Shown: piece by piece, positions 1-5,501 of the stretch
Layout: each line of letters starts with the position of its first letter
How positions within the stretch are numbered: the first letter of the stretch is position 1
From: Saprospirales bacterium
GTDB lineage: Bacteria; Bacteroidota; Bacteroidia; Chitinophagales; Saprospiraceae
Length of the DNA stretch: 10,787 nucleotides
Assembly: GCA_003448025.1 (NCBI GenBank)
Contig: DLXL01000165.1
Coordinates: forward strand, 1 to 10,787
Direction: 5' to 3'
Program-made: the position numbers and the translations under genes
Notes under the pieces: model-generated
Database searches by the model: none
Told to the model about the DNA's origin: nothing
What the model saw: the letters and a program-made list of their open reading frames with translations, nothing else

Positions 1-1
1 G

Positions 2-658
2 CAGGCGGTAACCAAACTTCGTGCTCAATTGGTGGGTTCTGATACCACGCCGCTTTGCGACAAACGTTTTTGGCCGCTATCCGCTGAAGATACTGTGCGT
101 GCCGCTGTCCAAAACTGGCTGGGAACGCAAGGCTTTCCGGCTGCCAGTAAAGTGCGTGGAAGATTGATTGCACCTAAAGGACTTTTGTTTTCATTTGGCG
201 CCTCCGGGATTTATTGGCCATGGGCAGGCGAAGGAAACCTGGAATCAGGTATGCATCCGCTTCGGATATTGCCGGCTATGGCCCATGAAATGAGTCATGC
301 TTATGGATTTGGAGATGAAGGCGTTTGTAATTTCATTGCATACGTATCGCTTTCGGATCATCCTAATGTCTATCTCGCCTACACATCCCGCCTGGACTAC
401 TGGGGCGACTTGGCAAGGGCTTGCCGAAGGCAAAACCCCGAAACTTATCATAAGATGTTTTTACCTGGAATTCCTCAGGGAGTGCTGGCCGATGAAGAAG
501 ACATACGCAGGCAACATGCACAATACCAGGAACTGGCGCCGGCTATACGGTATCAGGTGTACGACTCCTACCTGAAATCACAGGGAATTGCGTCTGGAAT
601 GTTGAACTATAATGAAGTAATTATGTTGGTGGAAGCCTGGATTAGGCAAGATTATTGA
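2..658 (+). CDS. DUF3810 family protein, putative membrane zinc-metalloprotease-like (5' end missing)
   Basis: This is the carboxy-terminal 218 residues of a gene whose start lies before the window. The frame is open from base 2, and a TTG at 29 is only an internal codon. The sequence matches the DUF3810 family of Bacteroidota, whose members are usually around 350 residues with amino-terminal membrane helices that would lie in the missing part. The key visible motif is HEMSH (bases 284-298) followed by GFGDE, i.e. HExxHxxGxxxE. This is a zinc-metallopeptidase-type arrangement inside the family's most conserved block, continuing as 'GVCNFIAYVSL'. The tail 'YLKSQGIASG' and 'YNEVIMLVEAW' also fits the end of the family. 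The stop TGA at 656-658 is followed 15 bases later by the sensor-kinase gene, so the two are probably co-transcribed. Peptidase activity has not been shown for the family as far as I know; family assignment is confident, function is not. Confidence 0.85.
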   Translation, partial: QAVTKLRAQLVGSDTTPLCDKRFWPLSAEDTVRAAVQNWLGTQGFPAASKVRGRLIAPKGLLFSFGASGIYWPWAGEGNLESGMHPLRILPAMAHEMSHAYGFGDEGVCNFIAYVSLSDHPNVYLAYTSRLDYWGDLARACRRQNPETYHKMFLPGIPQGVLADEEDIRRQHAQYQELAPAIRYQVYDSYLKSQGIASGMLNYNEVIMLVEAWIRQDY

Positions 659-673
659 TCATACATTTGCCTT

Positions 674-3600
674 ATGAGGTGGCTCCTAATTGCAATATTT
701 ACTGTTTTTTTCTTTTGCTCCAATTCCGTACTCTTGCCTGCTCAGTCGACAGGTTCGTACGGTTCCGTATATTTTCCTAAATTTAAGATTGATAAATATT
801 CGCTGGAATCGGGCCTCTCCAGTCCCCGGGTGAGATGCCTGTTGGAACACAGTTCCGGTTTCCTGTACGTAGGGACAGAATTTGGCCTGAACCGGTTTGA
901 TGGATATGAATTTAAAGTAATTGACAATAGCTATCTACCCAAGTCAAAGTTATCAGGCACCAATATTAGTAGGATCAAAGAAATTTGGGATGGGAATATT
1001 CTGATAACATATGGCAAAGGCAGCGACTCTTTTGACATCCTAAACCCCTATAGCCTTAGCCTTAAAGTGGTTTCCATAACCCCTGAAAGCGGATTCCATG
1101 GTGTGATGGCCGGTGTAACAACAGACGAGGATCTAAATACCTATTTTCTTAGTTATGACTCGAGCGGACTTTACTTATATATACTGCAACGAGATTTTAG
1201 CCTGAAGAAACTGGCTTATGTGCCACAATCCATGGACTTCAAAAAAGCCAATCTAAAAACGCTTGAGTTTTTCAAGTTTCGGGTACAACGTGTTCAAAAT
1301 GAGGCGGTTTTTTGGGTCAGTAATAAGGTTTTTGGGTTGTTAAAACTACGTGTAAAGGAGCGTGGTACGGAGGTCCAGCAGGTCCATCCACCCCTGCATA
1401 TCCCTTGGAAGCCTTATCTGTGGGAGCTTGACAATACCGGGGCCATCAGAATGGAGGAGCCTTTTACCCACCTTATTTATTCAGGTTTGCAACCTTCAAA
1501 CATTCCCAGGAAATACGCAACAGATTGGTATTCTTGTTTTGGTTTTATGGATGAGTTGAATAATTGGTTGCTGGCCGGTTCGAAAAACAGGGTGCTGCAA
1601 CAATTTGAGAAAGGGGATGGATTTCGAATTATCCTGAATTCGGGCCGGGAACTGGAGTTGCCGTATACTTTTGTTTTTGACTGGAATACCCAACTGCTTA
1701 TCTCCAGTAAAAACTTCGAACAGTATTTTTGGATAGGCACCTTTGATGGCTTGAGGAAGGTAACGCTTCAGCAATCCAATGTCAGGCAATTGTTTGCCAG
1801 GCAGATAGCTGATGGGGTATATGGCAGTCGGATGCGTGGTATTGGAGAGAATGCCAAGGGTAATATGTTGTTCCTCCCCGAAACAGGAATGGCTTATTTT
1901 CGGCATGGAGCCAACGGCAGCTTCAAAGAATTGCCGGGAAAATGGTCGTCTGGCAAATCAGTGACTGTGGATGCCGCCGGCAATTTCTGGTGTTCAGGGG
2001 ACATGGCTCCTTATGGACTGGTATGCTTGGATCCCGATGGCCAGAAGTGGACAGGTTATGCACCCGGCACTTTTTATTCCGTCCATACCCAGGTTAGAAG
2101 CGGCAGGATACTGGCTGCCCGGACTGCCCGTGAATTGGAAGGTAAAGGAGGAGGGCTTGATATTATTGATCCACAAACTGGTCAAATTCAGTTGTTTACA
2201 ACAAAGACGGGATTAAATCCCTTCGAAAAAATTACGCCGAGCTATCTCCTGGAAACCCGGGATGGGATCCTCTGGGTAGCCACTTCAAAAGGACTGTTCA
2301 AAGTTCAATTGGAGCAAGGTGTTTGCCAGAAATATACGGATGTGGCGGATTCTTCCGCTTTTTGGGCAAACCTTGGTATAAACGTGCTTTTGGAAATGCC
2401 TGACGGAAAACTGATGTTGGGCACAACTTCGGGTCTGGTTATATTAGACCTCCAAAAAGGCCAATTCAAAACATATACCAGTAATGACGGCCTTTGCAAC
2501 AATCAGATATGTGGTATTTTACCTGGGGAAAAGGGAAATTACTGGATAAGTACCTACAATGGATTGTCCAATTTTAATTATCCGGAACAATCATTCCATA
2601 ATTATTTCGAAAGAGATGGATTAACACATAATGAGTTCAACCGTTATTCCTTTTTTAAAGCTCAGGATGGTACTTTCTATTTTGGCGGAATGAATGGGGT
2701 AAATGTTTTTTCAGAAAAAGACCTCTTTCCGGATGCTGAGGAAACGGCCATGTTTATTTCTGAAGTTAGTTTTTTTGAAAAAGACAAATTGCAGGTTTAC
2801 AAGGCCTGGAATTCCGATCAAGTCATCACTTTGCCCGCTCAAAATAGATATTTTGCTATTAAAGTAGGATCTTTTGACATGACCAATGCGAATGAAAATG
2901 TTTTTGCCTATCGCATTGATGGCCTGGATGAAGAATGGGTAATGATGGGTAAGCAACATGAATTCAGATTCACTTTTTGTTCAGCCGGCAAATACACCTT
3001 GCGAATCAAATCTGCTCCTCCAAAAGGCCGGTGGTCATCTAAAGAATTGGCCATCCCACTTGTTGTAAATGGATATTGGTATAATACCTGGTGGGCTTAT
3101 TTAGTATACGCGTTTTCAGTGGCAGGTTTATTTTGGGTAGGCTTGATATTCCAAAAGCGACGTTTGAATATGGAGCATGAAAACCAGCATTTGAAAGAGG
3201 TAGATTCATTCAAGTCCCGCTTTTTTACCAATATCACCCACGAGTTCCGCACTCCGCTCACGGTTATAATGGGTGTAAGTGAACAAATAGGAGAGCAGGT
3301 TCACTCTGCGGAATTGAAATCTAAAATTGGGTTGATTCACAGAAATGGCCATAACTTACTTAGGTTGATCAATGAAATTCTGGACCTGGCTAAACTGGAG
3401 AACAAAAGCCTCAAACTTCAATACATCCAGGGCGACATATTGGCGTATTTAAGATATATAGCAGAAAGTTTGCACTCTTTAAGCAATGCCCAGAATGTCA
3501 TGTTAAGGGTTGAAAGTACGCAGGCTCAAATCATGATGGATTACGATCCCGACCGGATTCTTCAGGTTGCTCATAACCTGTTGTCCAATGCTATAAAATT

Positions 3601-4744
3601 TACTTCTTCAGGGGGTAGGGTAGTGATGCAGGTAGAAACCACAGGCAATCATTTGCAAATTAAGGTTTCTGATACAGGTGTTGGCATCCCGGAAGAGGAT
3701 CTGCCACGGATATTTGAAAGGTTTTTTCAGGCAAAAAATCAGTCTGGAAATAAATCTGGTGGAACAGGTATCGGATTATCCCTTACGCGGGAATTGGTTC
3801 GTGCTATGGGAGGAGATATCCAGGTGTCTAGTGTAATGGGCAAAGGCACACAATTTTTAGTTAACTTGCCGATAAGGCAAGAGTCTGCAGTGCAAATCTT
3901 CGGGCAAAAACCGGCGGATACGCTGGTGGATTTTATACCTGGAGTAGAAACAAAGGCTTCAACTTTAGAAAACGTTCCAATTGTTCTGATTATTGAAGAT
4001 AATCCGGATGTAGTGGAATATTTGGGTTATTGTTTGGGCGATGCCTACCAAAAGGAATATGCTTTTAACGGTAAAGCCGGTATCGAGAAAGCCTTCGAAT
4101 TGGTACCTGATATAATTATTTCTGATGTAATGATGCCGGAAAAAGATGGATTTGAGGTGTGTGACATGCTCAAAAATGACGAACGTACCAGCCATATTCC
4201 TATCGTGTTACTTACGGCAAAGGCAGATGCAGCCAGTCGTATCGCTGGACTGCGGCGTGGTGCAGATGTCTATTTGTCCAAACCTTTTCATCGGGAAGAA
4301 TTAATGGTTCAGTTGCAAAATTTACTGGAATTGCGCAGCAAAATGAAGGCATATTACACCAGTAGAACATTGAAAGGGAATGGGCAGGAAGTCGCAGTCC
4401 AGGTGCTGGATTTTCCAGATATGGAAGATCAATTCTTACAAAAATTAAGGGAGCTAGTCAATCAAAATCTATCCAATCCCAAGCTTTCCCAGGATTTTAT
4501 TTGTCAGCAAATGGGCATGAGTCGTACGAATTTATATCGTAAACTGATGGGGCTCACCGACTTGCCGCTGACCATGTTTATAAGAGATTTGCGCCTCCAA
4601 AAAGCGCAGCAGTTACTTAAGCAAACGACATTAAATATTTCCGAAATTGCATATGAATGCGGTTTTGATGACCCAAAATATTTCAGCCGGGTGTTTTCAG
4701 AAGTTTTTGGTGTTCCACCAAGCGCTTTTAGAGAAACGTATTGA
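674..4744 (+). CDS. Hybrid two-component system sensor kinase/response regulator with AraC-type output (HTCS)
   Basis: This is a 1356-residue one-protein two-component system spanning the inner membrane. A signal peptide (about 1-24, ending LLPAQ) precedes a periplasmic sensor of Reg_prop beta-propeller repeats (about 30-695; for example 'GFLYVGTEFGLNRFDG', 'GILWVATSKGLFKV', 'GNYWISTYNGLSNF'). A Y_Y_Y domain follows (about 725-800), then one membrane helix (about 805-828). The cytoplasmic part has a HisKA domain with phospho-acceptor His856 in NITHEFRTPL, and a HATPase domain with N-box NLLSNAIKFT (968-977), DTGVGIP from 1000 and GGTGIGL from about 1029. The receiver has IIED (D1109), phospho-acceptor Asp1151, Thr1181 and Lys1203. 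It ends in an AraC double helix-turn-helix (about 1256-1356). All catalytic residues are present, so it should be active. HTCS proteins commonly sense glycans, but no SusC/SusD or glycoside hydrolase gene lies next to it, so the ligand is unknown. The start ATG fits the signal peptide; no Shine-Dalgarno is visible, as usual in this phylum. The 21-base repeat array just downstream is a candidate target. Confidence 0.96.
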   Translation: MRWLLIAIFTVFFFCSNSVLLPAQSTGSYGSVYFPKFKIDKYSLESGLSSPRVRCLLEHSSGFLYVGTEFGLNRFDGYEFKVIDNSYLPKSKLSGTNISRIKEIWDGNILITYGKGSDSFDILNPYSLSLKVVSITPESGFHGVMAGVTTDEDLNTYFLSYDSSGLYLYILQRDFSLKKLAYVPQSMDFKKANLKTLEFFKFRVQRVQNEAVFWVSNKVFGLLKLRVKERGTEVQQVHPPLHIPWKPYLWELDNTGAIRMEEPFTHLIYSGLQPSNIPRKYATDWYSCFGFMDELNNWLLAGSKNRVLQQFEKGDGFRIILNSGRELELPYTFVFDWNTQLLISSKNFEQYFWIGTFDGLRKVTLQQSNVRQLFARQIADGVYGSRMRGIGENAKGNMLFLPETGMAYFRHGANGSFKELPGKWSSGKSVTVDAAGNFWCSGDMAPYGLVCLDPDGQKWTGYAPGTFYSVHTQVRSGRILAARTARELEGKGGGLDIIDPQTGQIQLFTTKTGLNPFEKITPSYLLETRDGILWVATSKGLFKVQLEQGVCQKYTDVADSSAFWANLGINVLLEMPDGKLMLGTTSGLVILDLQKGQFKTYTSNDGLCNNQICGILPGEKGNYWISTYNGLSNFNYPEQSFHNYFERDGLTHNEFNRYSFFKAQDGTFYFGGMNGVNVFSEKDLFPDAEETAMFISEVSFFEKDKLQVYKAWNSDQVITLPAQNRYFAIKVGSFDMTNANENVFAYRIDGLDEEWVMMGKQHEFRFTFCSAGKYTLRIKSAPPKGRWSSKELAIPLVVNGYWYNTWWAYLVYAFSVAGLFWVGLIFQKRRLNMEHENQHLKEVDSFKSRFFTNITHEFRTPLTVIMGVSEQIGEQVHSAELKSKIGLIHRNGHNLLRLINEILDLAKLENKSLKLQYIQGDILAYLRYIAESLHSLSNAQNVMLRVESTQAQIMMDYDPDRILQVAHNLLSNAIKFTSSGGRVVMQVETTGNHLQIKVSDTGVGIPEEDLPRIFERFFQAKNQSGNKSGGTGIGLSLTRELVRAMGGDIQVSSVMGKGTQFLVNLPIRQESAVQIFGQKPADTLVDFIPGVETKASTLENVPIVLIIEDNPDVVEYLGYCLGDAYQKEYAFNGKAGIEKAFELVPDIIISDVMMPEKDGFEVCDMLKNDERTSHIPIVLLTAKADAASRIAGLRRGADVYLSKPFHREELMVQLQNLLELRSKMKAYYTSRTLKGNGQEVAVQVLDFPDMEDQFLQKLRELVNQNLSNPKLSQDFICQQMGMSRTNLYRKLMGLTDLPLTMFIRDLRLQKAQQLLKQTTLNISEIAYECGFDDPKYFSRVFSEVFGVPPSAFRETY

Positions 4745-4773
4745 TATTTATTTATGTGATTGATAATCAACAG

Positions 4774-4792
4774 GTTGCAAATTTCTTGCAAC
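4774..4792. repeat. Perfect 7-bp inverted repeat (GTTGCAA / TTGCAAC)
   Basis: GTTGCAA at 4774-4780 and TTGCAAC at 4786-4792 flank a five-base spacer, 30 bases after the HTCS stop. No T-run follows, so it is a poor intrinsic terminator. Its right arm coincides with the first core of the 21-base-period array, so it may instead be part of a protein-binding site. Confidence 0.5.
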
Positions 4793-4860
4793 AATAGTCC
4801 ACTTTTTTGGAACTACAATCCACCGTGTTGGAACATGGCTCCACCTCTTTGAAACGAGCG
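4777..4860 (+). promoter_or_regulatory. Four direct repeats with exact 21-base period, putative operator array
   Basis: Four 21-base units begin at 4777, 4798, 4819 and 4840. The last three share TCCAC-N4-(T/G)TTG(G/A)AAC; the first is degenerate but keeps TTGCAAC. The cores stand at 4786 (TTGCAAC), 4807 (TTGGAAC), 4828 (TTGGAAC) and 4849 (TTGAAAC), so the spacing is exactly 21, 21 and 21 bases, two turns of B-DNA. Bases between the cores differ, which suggests selection on the core rather than a recent duplication. Known AraC-type activators bind direct half-sites about 21 bases apart (as in araI1/araI2), and the upstream gene encodes an AraC-type output domain. It is therefore plausible that this is the HTCS binding site controlling the secreted-protein pair starting at 4972. 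The period and positions are seen; the binding role is inferred. No clear TAnnTTTG promoter was found between the array and the start at 4972. Confidence 0.6.
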
Positions 4861-4971
4861 TGGGAAGCCCTTGCTGTGCCACTCTGGCAATTTTGCACCA
4901 TCCTGCCGGTTGAAAAAGGAATGCCGGTTGCCGAACGATTCAGTTTCCATTTACCTACCTAAGCTTAAATT

Positions 4972-5472
4972 ATGACGAAAGAAACTTTGTTTTCACTTCT
5001 GCTCTTTGCGCCCGGCATATTGGCTGCTCAACAGCAGAAGGTTTTTTCCAGTGCTGGTCTGGACTGTTCAGACCGGAAACAACAGATCACAGCCACTTTA
5101 GGTGAGCCCTTTATCACGGTTACCACTGAAAACCCGCACATGATTACAGAAGGCTTTCAGCAGGGCTCCCCACTTGTCATTCCCCCTGGTATCGTACTGG
5201 ACCGTGAAAATCAGCCAAACGACTGGAATGCCATGTTGTTCCCTAATCCGGCTACAGATTGGGTTCAGGTCTCCTTTCAATCCAAAAAACAACAAACCTA
5301 CCGGCTTCGCCTGATCAATGCATTAGGAGTAGTAGTATTAGAAACAGAAACCGCAAATGAGCTTTATCAGCTCGATCTCCGTGATTTTTCAACTGGCCAA
5401 TACTGGTTATCAGTTCAATCCACCGATTTAATGGAATCCACCTGGCTTCCATTAAGCAAAGTGCAACTTTAA
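4972..5472 (+). CDS. Small secreted protein with type IX secretion (type A) C-terminal sorting domain
   Basis: This 166-residue exported protein starts with a signal peptide (about 1-20; hydrophobic LFSLLLFAPGILAA before QQQ). Residues about 25-70 contain 'ITATLGEPF' and 'MITEGFQQG', a pattern common in small Bacteroidota cell-surface proteins carrying this sorting signal. The carboxy-terminal part, from about residue 84 to the end, is a type A T9SS sorting domain. It has the MLFPNPATD motif (88-96), alternating beta strands ('YRLRLINALGVVV'), and an ending of the 'G-Y-W-L-S-V' type typical of the terminal strands. In the known pathway such domains carry the protein through the T9SS outer-membrane translocon and are then removed or anchored. 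Almost nothing besides the signal and the sorting domain is left, so it may be a small structural or adaptor surface protein; no enzymatic domain is visible. It precedes the fibre-like gene by 29 bases and probably shares its transcript. Confidence 0.85.
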   Translation: MTKETLFSLLLFAPGILAAQQQKVFSSAGLDCSDRKQQITATLGEPFITVTTENPHMITEGFQQGSPLVIPPGIVLDRENQPNDWNAMLFPNPATDWVQVSFQSKKQQTYRLRLINALGVVVLETETANELYQLDLRDFSTGQYWLSVQSTDLMESTWLPLSKVQL

Positions 5473-5501
5473 ACCTTTTCAAACAGTCAATAATCTTGAT
5501 T

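Noticed and set aside
4774..4792. Hairpin after the HTCS gene as an intrinsic terminator
   Set aside because: The stem is 7 bp with only two or three G/C pairs and no T-run follows; it fits better as part of the repeat array.
4777..4860. CRISPR-like array
   Set aside because: Units are only 21 bases, imperfect, with no unique spacers of 25-40 bases and no cas genes.
4904..4930. Two copies of TGCCGGTTG 18 bases apart
   Set aside because: Only two short copies, not in phase with the 21-base array; could be chance.
5496..5501. TTG at 5496 as start of the fibre-like gene
   Set aside because: ATG at 5502, two codons later, gives a normal signal peptide start and is the more usual codon.
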